A stretch of 50,195 nt of DNA, taken from Phytophthora quininea. Lineage: Eukaryota > Oomycota > Peronosporomycetes > Peronosporales > Peronosporaceae. Where the stretch lies: contig JAAVTG010000437.1 in assembly GCA_011947345.1 (NCBI GenBank), positions 1 to 50,195 of the forward strand, read 5' to 3'. The number at the start of each line of letters is the position of its first letter. Within the stretch, counting starts at the first letter, position 1. The position numbers and the translations under genes were made by a program. The notes below the pieces were generated by a model. The model was not told the origin of the DNA. It did not search any database and was given only the letters and a program-made list of their open reading frames with translations. Shown here piece after piece: positions 1 to 10,989 of this stretch.

Positions 1-1378
1 TCCAGCGACTATATCGGTCGGACCCGACGGTTGAGGTTCATGTACAAGAAACCGGAGAGCATGTCATTGTTGCTTTAGGCGAGCTTCACCTGGAAAGATG
101 TATCAAGGATCTGAAAGAACGCTTCGCTAAGGTAGCTGTGCAGGTATCGGAGCCACTAGTTGGGTTCGAGAAAGCATTGTTGATGGAAATATTTCTTCTT
201 TCCAGGAGAACATTGTTTTTAAGGAACTGCTGAGCCCAGATGCTCCTAAGGATGGTCAATCAGATCAAGATTCGGAACCACCGAAGGATACCGTTGACCC
301 GAAGATTGCCGTGGGAGAACTCCTGACGGAACGTTGTCTGTGAAATTGCGCGCACTTCCTCTTCCGCTGGAGACAGCACAGCTCTTAGAAGAGAGTGCGC
401 CTCTCTTAAAACGTATAGCTCGCAGTAAGAAGGCTGATGCTGATGGAAATGATGCGGTAGATCCGTTGTAGAAGCTGGTGCGGATGAGGTGGAAGCCTTC
501 AAGAAAAAACTGGAGAAGTCACTCGAGGAGAGCGATAGCATATTCTTAAAGAAGCTTCCTCTGGATCAAATCTGGAGCTGTGGACCGCGCCGTGTGGGCC
601 CGAATTTGTTGATCAACAACATTCCAGGCTACACTGGCAGCGGTCGACCATTCCCTTTGGACCCCGCCGTCGACGCTGCTGCTTCAGGGTCAGAAAAAAT
701 GAGGCTATCAAGAAGTTAGAAAACAGTATTGTCACGGGCTTCCAAATGGCTTCATCCGCTGGCCCTTTGTGCGACGAACCTGTCTGGGGAGTAGCGTTTA
801 TCATTGAAGACGTCGTTTTCCACGAGAAGGAGAGCGACGAGGATAAACCCGAGGAAGAGCAGGCCGAAGTGAGCAAGTACGGTCCGCTCAGTGGCCAGGT
901 GATTTCAATCATGCGCACAACTTGCCTCATGTCGTTTGTGAAGCAGCCCGTTCGCTTAGTGGAGGCGGTTTACGAATGCACAGTCCAATGTCAAGCTGAA
1001 CAGCTTGGCAAGCTCTACAGTGTCATCTCCAAGCGCCGAGGAGACATCTACTCGGAGGAATTGTCGGACGGTACGGCGCTCTTTACTGTGAAAGCCCACT
1101 TGCCGGTCGTAGAAAGTTTTGGCTTCGCCACCGATCTGTTGATTCAAACGTCAGGCGCTGCTAGCAACCCACAATTGATCTTTTCGCATTGGTCCATTAT
1201 CGATATGGACCCATTCTTCCAGCCGCAAACGGAATTGGAGCGCGAAGACTTTGGCGAGCGCGTATATGAACACAATTACGTCCGGCGGTACATTGAAGCT
1301 GTGCGGAAGCGGAAGGGTCTGTCAAGAGATGAAAAAATCGTTGTCCACGCTGAAAAGCAGCGCACATTGAAGAGATAA
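1..1378 (+). CDS. EFL1: Elongation factor-like GTPase 1 (EFL1/Ria1), 3' part
   Basis: C-terminal half of the cytoplasmic GTPase that, with SBDS, releases eIF6 from late 60S ribosomal subunits. The start lies outside the window. The visible part corresponds to the EF-2-like domains III to V: a GELHLERC motif near position 85, NSIVTGFQMAS at about 725, SGQVISIMRTTCL at about 890 and the family C-terminus FSHWSIIDMDPFF at about 1180-1220, ending at TAA 1376-1378. The last 650 bases are one clean frame. Upstream the frame changes near 168, 331, 468 and 690, the last in a run of A. Each change is one base and the protein resumes at once on both sides, so assembly indels are more likely than introns or a pseudogene. 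The family is clear from the sequence. Confidence 0.9.
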
Positions 1379-1602
1379 GAACGGGACGCTTAGAACGTAT
1401 CGTGGAAAAACAGTTAGGGAATTAATTGTTGACAGTCGGCCGCTCCAGTTAACTGCTGACGGTCGCACGATGCAGCATGGAAATAGCGGTACGTGAGCAG
1501 CCAAATTTACTTTTCCCCAACTTCGACAAATGTCGCCAAACCGTTTTGATCAGACTCGCCGCTTTGCATGAAGTTCGTGGCGCGCTCGAGACTAGCGCAG
1601 TT

Positions 1603-4085
1603 ATGGGCCCCGTTCAGGTTGAATCTACTGGAAGTGATGACGGCGTTCTTGTTGTTTTCTCTAAGCGAGCTTCGCCTAGTACCGAAAGAAGTGCGTCGAG
1701 TACGAAGAAGGCGAAGACCCCGAATCTCTCATTGCAAGCACACACGAACGGCAAGTCCTTGCCCGCGAAAAAGTGTTCGAGCGGCATCTTCCGTTTTCGT
1801 GGTTGCGTTTTGTGGTTGGTGTTGTGTCATTAGCTCTCGTGTTTTCTGATGTTCTCCGTTCCGGTGTTGGGGTAGCGCAGCTCCACTCGACGTACCCAGC
1901 CCTCCAACCAGACGAAGTGGTGAACTTTGGTTCATCGTGGAACTATTCTGTGTTCACAATGAGCAAGTCTGACACAAGTAACATGACTGCACGCGTGTGG
2001 AGCTACAAATTTGACTCGACATCGATTGTCTGGCGGGCGTTTGCGACCTATTTCAATATTTCCGCGTATCCTGCTTGTCTTTTGTATCATTCCCCATGCC
2101 CAAGCCTTGTATTCAGTGGGGAGGTGGCCTTCACGATGATTGACTCCGTTGTAGATGCAATCGCAACAAAAAAGCTGTATCAGGGCCCACTACAATGACG
2201 ATTCGAACCGAGAGCGATTACATCGACCGTCTCCACCAGTTCTTATTCCCCAAATTGTTTATTAACAGAAATTGGCGTACAAATCAAGCACTGTATTACT
2301 CACCGGACGTACTAACGAACACAACTGCTCGCACGATTTGTTTCCCAGCCAGAGGCAGTCGTGTTCGAACTCCGCGCTTTTGTCATGGACTATGGACCAA
2401 TTTTAAATATTCGTGCGATTCATCCCACGAACAAGGTAGAGCCGTTGGGTTGTTGTATGTGCACACGTTGGATCGTCTGAAGGTTGTGCAAGCCCAATTC
2501 CCAAATATGACAGTAGATTTGACTTTTTGGAGAGCCAAGAAGATCTGCAAGTATGTCGCGGTGGGCTGGGCTCACTTGGATTTCGACGATCCGACGTGAG
2601 CACCATCATACGAGCTCGAAATTGCATAGGTCGTGGGGTATCCAGGACATGCGAGACCATGTATGTGGACGACTATCGATATGAAACGGGGTTGTTAACG
2701 ACGGACGTCGTGCAATGGTATCGAGTGGTAGCAACCCTAAGAATTATCGGTCAAGCCTACTTTTTGGTTCGTGGGATTGGATTAATGCTGAGCTGCTACT
2801 TCGTGTATGGCGCCACAGCAACCAAGAAGACGAAGAAACAGAGTTCAACTTGGACGCGAATTCGTAAAGCTCGACATCTCTTCATGAAGGTTCCTACCCA
2901 GTGTGTCGTGTTTGGCAGTCCCTTTCCGATCACTTGTTACGTCCTGGCCCATTTGTTGGACTCACCTTTCACGTATGATGTCCTTGAGAGCCATTCCTTC
3001 TCCCAAGGAGGTATATTCAGTTTTAATATCGAATCGTTCATTGGCTATGCCGTCGTGCAGATGCGGAACGTTTGGATCTTTGCGTTGACATGGCACGTAG
3101 TGGTAAGCGCTACAACCTCACGCTGGTTGGTTCGACATACGTCAAGCAACCACATTAACAGTGGAATCGTCGGCGTTCCGGAATTCTTACTCAGCGGGTT
3201 CTCAAGCATCACTTTGTGCGCTCAATACCGGTCCACTTCATTTCGATCGTCGAAAATCCTTCAGATGATGGTCATGCCGAACAATTTAAGTTACGCTTGG
3301 GTGCCTTCCAAATATCAGTACAGCTTTGCGCATCGAGGTAGTGGTAGTTTGCTGCTAGGGGTGTGATCATCGACCTGAAGTTCTTTGCGTGTCTAATACT
3401 GGTCGTTACTGCGTTGTGGGCTGCTCGGATCATACTGTTGGAATGCTGGACCAAAGCGCATAGAGAAACTCATCAGCAATTCTCAAATTGGTTTATTCTT
3501 GCACCAACTCCGGTGCCGTTCTCTGCCGGGGTGCTGTGGCCGACCGTCAGCATGTGTGTGCACTGGACGAGTGATTTCTTTTGCATTCGAGATAATCAAC
3601 AAGTACAACGCAAAGAACTGCCGCACCCACCACGTCGAGCATCACTGCAAGAATGGAGAAGAAGTGCGCAAGTAGTTCCGTTTACTTCCAGCTTCCCTTC
3701 TAAGATTATTGAAGCCCAAGAGCTCCGACAGAACATTCGACAACGCAGGTATAGCCGACCGTCAGCGCGCATGGGTCTCTCTACTTTCCAGTTTATCCAG
3801 CATCAAATGATGTGTCTGCATGGTCGTGGGGACGACGTCGAAGCTAATGTGGCCTTCATGAATGCCGTTCTGATGAGTGACCCGCTGGTGTACTTGCGAA
3901 CCAAGCTCGGAAGAGACCCGTCAACGGAATTGGCATACTATCAGTCCATGTTGCGGCCACACCAAGTGGTGCTTCTACCTGAAAGTGTTGTTGGGGATCA
4001 CAACGAGTATACTGGTGGTCTGCGACTTCTTCGACGTGTTAATGCGTCCGAGCTGTCGTGGCCTGAGCTGGTGCAGTGTGGGTAA
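1603..4085 (+). CDS. Multi-pass membrane protein family, copy A (frameshifted)
   Basis: First of four paralogues here of a large protein (about 820 aa) that I do not recognise. The order is a variable N-terminus, a membrane segment after ERHLPFSWLRFVVGV (about 1785-1860), a predicted external part with N-glycosylation sites and a conserved block around SYKFDSTSIVWRAF, then hydrophobic segments near 2730-2800, 2900-2960, 3060-3110, 3170-3220 and 3370-3440, and a conserved tail (FIQHQMMCLHGRGDD to LSWPELVQCG). The start is uncertain: ATG 1603 is in a frame that must shift near 1715. Other shifts lie near 2180 (A run), 2525 (T run) and 3360 (G run). Protein similarity to copies B to D carries through all of them. 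Copy B begins about 110 bp downstream in the same direction. The shifts may be assembly errors, so I do not call it a pseudogene. Confidence 0.7.
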
Positions 4086-4193
4086 GTGTGGAAAACACTA
4101 AATTATGTTGATGTTAGAAAATGAGCTGGAATCGACCTGAGATCGATGGAATTCTTCGTTATAGTGCACAAGGGTCGACAGCGTTCAAATATG

Positions 4194-5518
4194 TCTGCCG
4201 TCCTCACACAAACGGACTTGTATCTAGGGCTAAATTCACATTTTATTCTTGGTGTGGAGTGGCCCCGAAATGCGTGGCTGCCATCCACTTATCGCCAAGA
4301 CACACAAGCGACAACTTGCAGCCCGCGACAAAGTCTTCGAGCGACACCTTCCCTTCTCTTGGCTACGTCTTGCTGTTGGTCTAGTTTCACTGATTTTGGT
4401 CTTCTCCGAGGTGTTACCATCTGGTGTTGGCGTGTCAAGTTTGGAGAAGTTTTACCCGGGCCTCCAACCAGACGAAGTGGTAAGCTTCGGATCTTCGTGG
4501 AATTACTCGGTTGTCGCCCTGACAAAATCGGCTGCATTCGATAGCAGTACAACAGCAAGAGTGTGAAGCTACAAGTACGATACAACGTCGATTGTCTGGC
4601 GAGCGTTTGCGACATACCTCAATGTGGCAGCATTTCCTTCATGCTTTCTTTATCATGCCGAATGTTCAGACACTTTATTTTCTGGAAACGTTGCATTTAC
4701 GATGATCGACTCGCTCGTGGATGCAGTAGCAGCCTCTCCAACAAGTTCTAGATTGACCCCAGCCCCTGTGGGAATGACATTACGAACAGAGAGCGAGTAT
4801 ATCGATCGACTTCACCAATTCTTGCTGCCAAGACTGTTTTTCAACATCAACTGGCGAACAAACCAAGCGTTGTATTACTCTCCAGAACTTCTCGCAAGTA
4901 CAAACGCCGGTATATTGTGTTTCCCGCCAAACGGTAGTCGTGGCCAGATACCACGCTTTTGTCAAGAACCTTGGACTAATTTTGAGTATTCATGTGCTAC
5001 GTCAGACGCACAATGCACGGCAGTCGGCCTATTGTACGTGGATACAATGAAACGTATCAACATGATTCGAGCTCGCTTTCCGAACATGAAAGTGGATTTA
5101 ACGATCTTGGAGAGTCAAGAAGATCTGCAAGTATGTCGAGGCGGATTCGGACCGCTTGGATTCCGTCGATCAGATGTCAGCACAATTATTTGTGCACGCG
5201 AGTGCGTCAGCAATAGCGCAGGTAATTTATGCGAGACTATATACGTCGATGACTATCGATACGAGACTGGACTGCTGACGACTGACGTCGTACAATGGTA
5301 TGAAGTCGTAGCAGCGCTACGGATTATCGGCCAGAGCTACTTTCTGATTCGTGGGATCGGTTTAATGCTGAGCTGCTACTTCGTGTTCAGCACAGCGACT
5401 AATCATCTCTCGACGTGGGCACACTTGGGAAAAGCGTGCAATTTGTTCATGAAGGTCCCTTCACAGTGTGTCGTGTTTGGCAGTCCCTTTCTAGTCGCTT
5501 GCTATATGCTGGCTCATA
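4194..5518 (+). pseudogene. Membrane protein family copy B, N-terminal piece
   Basis: N-terminal half of the second paralogue. A possible start is ATG 4194 (MSAVLTQTD), with a frame change before the conserved VFERHLPFSWLR block at about 4337. The rest is one frame down to 5518, except for TGA at about 4564 where the other copies have TGG in VWSYK, a G-to-A nonsense change. The frame ends inside VACYMLAH because a transposon with inverted repeats begins at 5519. The gene resumes at 8137 and again at about 17245. About 17 codons present in copies A, C and D between AHL and QGG are missing at the 5518/8137 junction. Confidence 0.8.
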
Positions 5519-5544
5519 TGAGAGACATTTAAACAAAAGTATCA
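5519..5544 (+). repeat. Left terminal inverted repeat of the 5519-8136 transposon
   Basis: 26 bases, perfect reverse complement of 8111-8136. It begins TGAGAGACATTTAAAC and continues AAAAGTATCA. Confidence 0.9.
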
Positions 5545-5568
5545 CTAACCATGTACCCATGTTCTCCT

Positions 5569-8011
5569 CTACACGACCGCTTCCTTTCCTTCGTCTTCCT
5601 CGTGATGCTTTCGCTTCTCGTCAGCCTTCTTACGTCTCGCACGTTTAATTTCTCGCGCAATGTCAGCTACATCATCAGAAGGTTTTTCATACATTGGATC
5701 ATCAGCGAACTCGGAAGGAACAAAAGGCAGAATTTTCTTGTAGATATCGGCTGCTTTTTCCGGGTTTCTGGGCTTGTCCGTTGCCAAAGGTACGCTTCCC
5801 CACACTTTCACAAACTCTGCTAGCGCGTAGGCCACTGGGTGCTTTGTTTTATCCAACTGAATCCACGTTCCTTCCGACGCAGTGGTGTGCTTGCATTCTA
5901 CAAAGCCCGGCTTTTTCTAGTGAAGCGAAAAATGTGATACTTTTGTATGCCAGCCAATTTCTTGTAGCGTGCCTCAAAAACTTCTTAGAAGACCAGAACG
6001 GGGTCTCCTTTAGGTCAAGATTTACCACATTCACGTTTTCAGTTGCTCGATCTACGGCGTCCACAAGAGATACCATTGTCCAGCAGAACTCACGCCTCAC
6101 AAAGCGTTTTATAATTCCAAAACCTCAGTCGTAGGCGCTTTTTGTGTAACCCTTAATGAAAATTTTTAGATTCACCTCACTAAGAACGCCATACTGCACC
6201 AAGAGCATCAGATATCACACCACCCAGGAGTTTTTGTTTGGTCACCACAGTTATCGGCCTACACAGTCACTTGCACGTCAGTCTCCTCAGTGCCCACGCG
6301 TTCCTTATTTGCTTCCTCAAAAACTCCATACAAATCCAGTGCATGGTGTAGCTTACTGGTGACCTCGTTCGCCCCTCTCCCTCCTTTAGTTTCGCTGTAC
6401 ATGAGATGGTTGTAGCTGGCGTCGTTCGCACAATACACACCAAACATGGATACAACAACCAGAGAAAGAAAATACCAGCTAGATGGAACATCAGGCACGT
6501 GTGGCAGCGTAAGATTCTGGGGATAGTCCATAATCAGCACAATGTTATCCTTGTTGGATTTCCCCACGTCTAGTCGTTATTCAACTCTTTGCGCAAGAAA
6601 ACACGTTACATGGATGTAGTGAGTATCAGTTATTATGGTAACAATAATTCAAACGTTTCATCACGCACCTCATTGCCTTCGCTGTAGCCAAGTGCTCTCC
6701 AAACGTTTCTTTCCTGATAGCATCAGCATCGGCGGTCATTCTGGAACGGTAAATGACACAAACGTCGCACACCTGGCTTCGGCCAGCGCGAATGCGAATT
6801 GTCGGGCAGCGCTTATTCAGGATTGTCGCGAAAGCAGCGTATGATGAACGAGGTGTGTCCACGTAATGATCGTCAAGATAATTTTTGTACTCTCCACTCA
6901 GTAACTCCCACGTCAAGGCTGGTGGTAGCAACGTATGATCGGCGTAGGAGAAGTAACGTCGCTGCTTGGACGCACCCTGGGGTTTTCGCTGCACTCTCAC
7001 GGGGACCACCTCACCCAACAGCTCCGCTATCGCTGTGAACCACTCCACCAGTATGTCCTCGTTAATAGCTGCTGCATTCTTATTTTCTGTGTTTCCGTGT
7101 TCTTTCGCCGATATCCAGCCGTCCCGTAAGCGCTTACGATAGAGATGTAGCGTGCGGTGGCTTATCTCGTATGCGCCTTTGAATGCGTACAACAAACAGC
7201 ACCAACAAACGGTATGTAGTACTGGAAGCCTTCGCGATCTTTCGTTTGCTTATCAGCAACGACAGCGGCCGTTTTCATGGATCGCGATCATGTGGGGCAA
7301 AATGAGGTTGATTTTGGGCTTCTCGGGAGTGGAGTGGCGGGTTGAGAAGCAGAGAAAAGAGAAACTGAGATCGACTGATCGCTCAGCCTCCCTCCTACTG
7401 ACTATACTTAGCCTAAAATTCAGGAAACCTTCACGTGATCCGAAAAAGCAGCCTTCCTCGTTTGACTGCAACGCCGTCGACATCTTGTCCGTGGAAGCCG
7501 AACATCCCTAATGTAGTGAGCAGTGAGACCTGACGCTTGCTTTTAGACATCCTAGATAGCGAGAAAAGAAGTTCATCGAGGCGTCCCGCTTGCCAAGAAA
7601 GCAGTGCTTGTTACAGCACACGACAGCTTCCATCTTCGACACCATCGAAGCCACGTCCTGCATCTTGTCGAGCATCGTGCGACTATCCGCGACGGCATCA
7701 GTCGGCACGGCGGAGGTAGGGAGCGCTACAGCAGTATCACGCCTCGCGTTGAACGAGGATCGAGGCGTCGCTGCGGGCCCCGAGCGGGTTGTCACGGTAG
7801 ACGTCGGGCGCGCGGCGGCTGTCAAGCGAGTTGCCGCGGCGGACTTCAAGAGAGTTGACGCGGTGGACTTCGAGCGTGTCACTGTTGTGGCCGCGTAGTT
7901 CTCAGCTCTGGTCCCGTTCGCGGTGTTCTCGGCATCGCTTGAGCTTGTGGAGGCGTGGGGATCGTCGATCCAGTCTTCATCGCTGTCGCTGCTCATGCTT
8001 TTGGGCAGCAA
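5569..8011 (-). pseudogene. Decayed DDE-type transposase of the 5519-8136 element
   Basis: Minus-strand gene starting near 8011 with an acidic, Ser/Thr/Ala-rich N-terminus. A Cys-rich block (CCNKHC, about 7610) follows, then AFKGAYEISHRTLHLYRKR (about 7180-7125), an MDYPQNLTLPHVPDVP block (about 6530) that looks like the first catalytic Asp region, and an ADNCGDQTK block (about 6220) matching the ADNC-x-GQ-x-K signature of a widespread eukaryotic transposase-like family. The tail is basic and Lys/Arg/Glu-rich (about 5600). The frame is broken repeatedly. In-frame TGA and TAG codons sit in conserved motifs near 6240 and 6130, besides frame changes near 7190. These substitutions mean real decay. 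The superfamily assignment is open. Confidence 0.65.
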
Positions 8012-8110
8012 GTTTCTGTTTTGCTTGTTTTCTCAGCTTTGCCAAAATCGAGTCGCCCACCACTCACTGGCTTTCGAGGCTCATTACGAAAATCCTAAAA
8101 AATGCGATAA

Positions 8111-8136
8111 TGATACTTTTGTTTAAATGTCTCTCA
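8111..8136 (-). repeat. Right terminal inverted repeat of the 5519-8136 transposon
   Basis: 26 bases, perfect reverse complement of the left end. The membrane-protein frame resumes directly after it at 8137. Confidence 0.9.
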
Positions 8137-8590
8137 AGTTTGGGGTCGTTCATATTCAGCTGGAGTTCTTTATCTCGTTTGCGGTGGTGCAGATGAGGAA
8201 CGTGTGGCTTTATGCTTTTCTTTGGCACGTGGTGGTGAGAGCGTTAACATCGCGCTGGCTGACTCGTTGTCGACAATTGAATGGGATTATTGGAGTTCCG
8301 GAATTTTGTTGAGCGGGTTCTCAAGTATCACACTGTCTGTGCACTACCGATCACGCTCGTTTCGATCGTCAAAACTACTAGGATTAGTGGTGATGCTGAG
8401 CAATCTAGGTCAGTCTTGGATCCCCACGAAGTATCAATACGGATTTGGACACCGAGGCAACCGAACTGTTGGACTGAACGGAGCGATCATCGATCTGAAA
8501 TATCTTATCTGCCTGGTGTTGATTTGTGGTGGTGTTTCCCTTTGGGTACTGATATTAATTCCGCTCCTACTACTTTTCTTTGTTGTTTTG
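8137..8590 (+). pseudogene. Membrane protein family copy B, middle piece
   Basis: Continuation of copy B after the transposon, in the same frame as 5518 once the element is removed. It covers FFISFAVVQMRNVWLYAF, GIIGVPEF, one frame change near 8307, LSGFSSITLS, and the membrane segment AIIDLKYLICLVLI (about 8483-8530). Similarity to the other copies fades at about 8560-8600, inside the segment matching RIILLECW of copy A. The next block (Fanzor, katG fragment, Copia) was inserted there. Copy B's C-terminus reappears at about 17245. Confidence 0.75.
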
Positions 8591-8702
8591 GTGGAGTTGT
8601 CGGACCGGCGGCCAGCAATGCCTGCAGACGACGCCGCGAGACGACCTGCTTCCTTGAGGTTACCACCCGATGGATGACCTGGCTGGATAAAACGAGTTGA
8701 GA

Positions 8703-10822
8703 TCACTGGGGCTGTTGGCAAGGCGGAGTCGACAGTGGTTGGCGTTTCAGTCTTTCAGGCCGTGTGGGGTCACCTCGTAGCTGCCGCATGATGATGCTGA
8801 GAATGTTTTTCGACGCATTCACGTCTCGATCGACGGTCAAGCCGCAGCCTCCATTCTTCGTCAAGCAGTGCAGGACCTTGTGCACCTTCACGACTTTTCT
8901 TTTTCGTTCCGGAAGACGCGCTTGGTGGTCTGGTTAGTCATCTTCGCCGCGCATGCACAGTCAAAGTGCATGCAGCTGGTTCTGAATTCATCCACTACGA
9001 CGACTTCACATCGAGCTGCGAGACAGCGGACTAACATTTTGACGGAGCCAGCCGGACAGTTCTTGATGTAAAGTTGCAAGCAGTACCACTATCACCGAAG
9101 CCAATGATCGTCTTTTTGTTGTTTGGCGCCATCTCGTTGATTGCACGGTCGATCTGGCGGGTCTTCTGCGTGTATCTGCGAAACTTTAATTTCCTGAAGA
9201 TCGCCCTGTAGAAAAAGGTTAGTAGCTTGCGTTCGTGCTGGAAATGTTTTTGATGTGCTCCATGAAGACCGATAGGCTCGCCGTTTTCTTGGTCGGCGTG
9301 GCTCGAAGGAGGTCGCGCACCTCGGTGACTTTGGCAATCTCGCTCTTGTAGCGGCGGTTCGAGCGCATGAACCCACTGGGACTACGATAAGCAGTTGTGC
9401 GAAAGCGCACTGACTTCCCAAGGTTGTTCGTAGCTGTGATGAAGTCTGTTCGGCCCAGATCAATACCCCACACAACGTCGTAGTCCGTGAGCTTTCCCTT
9501 CGGTGTCTTGGAGAGCCTGGGTCCCAGGACGTCCGACGTAGTGGCGTCGGCTGCCACGTCGCCGCTCGATCGCCGTTTCTTGGCTCGTTTCTTCTTTCCT
9601 CTGGTAGGGCGGCTCATGTGGATGGAGACGCCGTATCCATCCGTCGAGATCCCCTCGCAAATGCCCCTTCTCCTCCTTCTCCACTGCGTCGATTCGGAAG
9701 AAACGACGCCACCACAGGTCGCTGAGCTCTTTCCACCGAGATTCGTTCTTCCAGTGCAAGCTCTCCCCAGTGTCCATGTCTCGTGGCCAAGCTCCACCGT
9801 CATGGTCAAGTCGACGTGGGGCTCCGTTTCAGAAGCCCTCGGAAAGCACTCGAGTCCATGGTGAAGTTCGAAGCCTCGAAACCCTTTTTGGACGGCAGCA
9901 ACCCGTAGACACGAAGCTCATCAATTTCGTCGTTGTCGGCGTTCTGAATGTTGGTAGCCTCAATCTCCTTCAGGAATCCATGCATCACTGGCACCAAGTC
10001 GTGCGGTTTCCAGCTTACTTTGCCGCTAGGAACTCGCGGAGTCTTGGCACGTAGGCTCTGGACCACGGAATCGTTCCCAGTATAGTCGGCTGCAAACACC
10101 GCATTAAGCAAGGCGTGCGCCTCCTCCTTCTCGATCCCCAGTGTCTCCAGAGCATGCCGTCGCAACCGCTTGGCGAAGTTCGCTACGACGCTGTTCTGAG
10201 TATTGGTTGCCGTCGCTGTGGCTGCTGTTGTCAGCCATCCTGGGCTGAGATGGGTTGCATCGATTGGAGCCGTGGCGCGACGTAGCTGCATGAAGTCAAA
10301 CCCAGCCATCTCCAGTTCTGCATTAAACTTGTTTGGTGGATGCCCGTAGAAGGTTTTGGTCGAAAGCCAGGCCTGAAAGGTCGCTTCTGTGAAGCGAGGA
10401 GACTGTCGGGTGCCAGCACGACCTTGCTCCAGCTGAAATCGCTGCTGCAGGGATAACTTGGTCCTGGCGCGGTTGGTGACGAGGCTGAAGCACGTCTGGA
10501 AGAACTCCTTGGCCATGACTCCAAGCACCTTGCCGCCCTCCAACTGCCGCAGAACGTAAAAGCTTGCAAGCAGGTAGGCTTCAGCGACAGCCTGATTAAT
10601 GTCAAGGATAACTTCATCCCATGTCAGTACTCGAGCTTCCTTGCGGCAGAACTGGTGCACGGTCTTCTTGATGGCAAAGAAGTCGAGGCTTTCGTTGCGT
10701 TGCAGCCGCTCAGCGACGTCAGGGCGGGAGTGGCCGGCGGAGGCTCGATTGACATCTTGCTCCATACTTGCGCCTTGCTTGCTGGTGCGACGGCGAATCC
10801 AGAAGTGAAGAGGGATTGGCAA
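8703..10822 (-). pseudogene. Fanzor (eukaryotic TnpB-like RNA-guided nuclease), frameshifted
   Basis: Minus-strand Fanzor gene. The N-terminal 338 codons (10822-9806) are one open frame. Then come LHWKNESRWKELSDLWWRR (about 9750), STDGYGVSIH (about 9650), RuvC-I VVWGIDLGRTDF (about 9480), an IIGFGDSG block (about 9100), VVVDEFRTS with the RuvC-II Glu (about 9000), and a zinc-ribbon end GGCGLTVDRDVNASKNI with the RuvC-III Asp (about 8840-8800). All three catalytic acids are present. The frame changes near 9800, 9660, 9240, 9075 and 8890. Members of the family cut DNA guided by an omega-RNA encoded next to the gene. No inverted repeats or duplications flank it that I can see. Because the motifs are all preserved, some shifts may be assembly errors. 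Confidence 0.85.
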
Positions 10823-10910
10823 CTTCGAACTGATGACAGACTTCTGGACGGCCGACTTCGGCCACTACGGTGGACCCCTCAGAGTTGGTCAAGCGATTCT
10901 TAATCAACAA

Positions 10911-10916
10911 TTTATT
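10911..10916 (-). promoter_or_regulatory. Polyadenylation signal AATAAA downstream of the katG fragment
   Basis: TTTATT on + reads AATAAA on the katG strand, about 75 bases after its stop codon. It suggests the moved katG piece includes its native 3' end. Confidence 0.5.
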
Positions 10917-10989
10917 GAGGTGTGTCTGTCTGTGTGTTGTCTACCGCGAGGTTCATCTCGCCGGTACTATTATATCCTTCGCTCCCGAC

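Larger units (their letters stand above)
5519..8136. mobile_element. 2.6-kb DNA transposon with 26-bp perfect TIRs, unassigned superfamily
   Basis: A 2618-bp block interrupting copy B. Its ends are perfect 26-bp inverted repeats (TGAGAGACATTTAAACAAAA... at 5519-5544 and its complement at 8111-8136). It carries a decayed DDE-type transposase on the minus strand. No target-site duplication is visible: the left flank is GGCTCATA and the right flank is AGTTTGGGG. About 17 codons of the host gene are also missing, so the duplication was probably lost with a small flanking deletion. I could not place the ends in a named superfamily. Confidence 0.85.
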
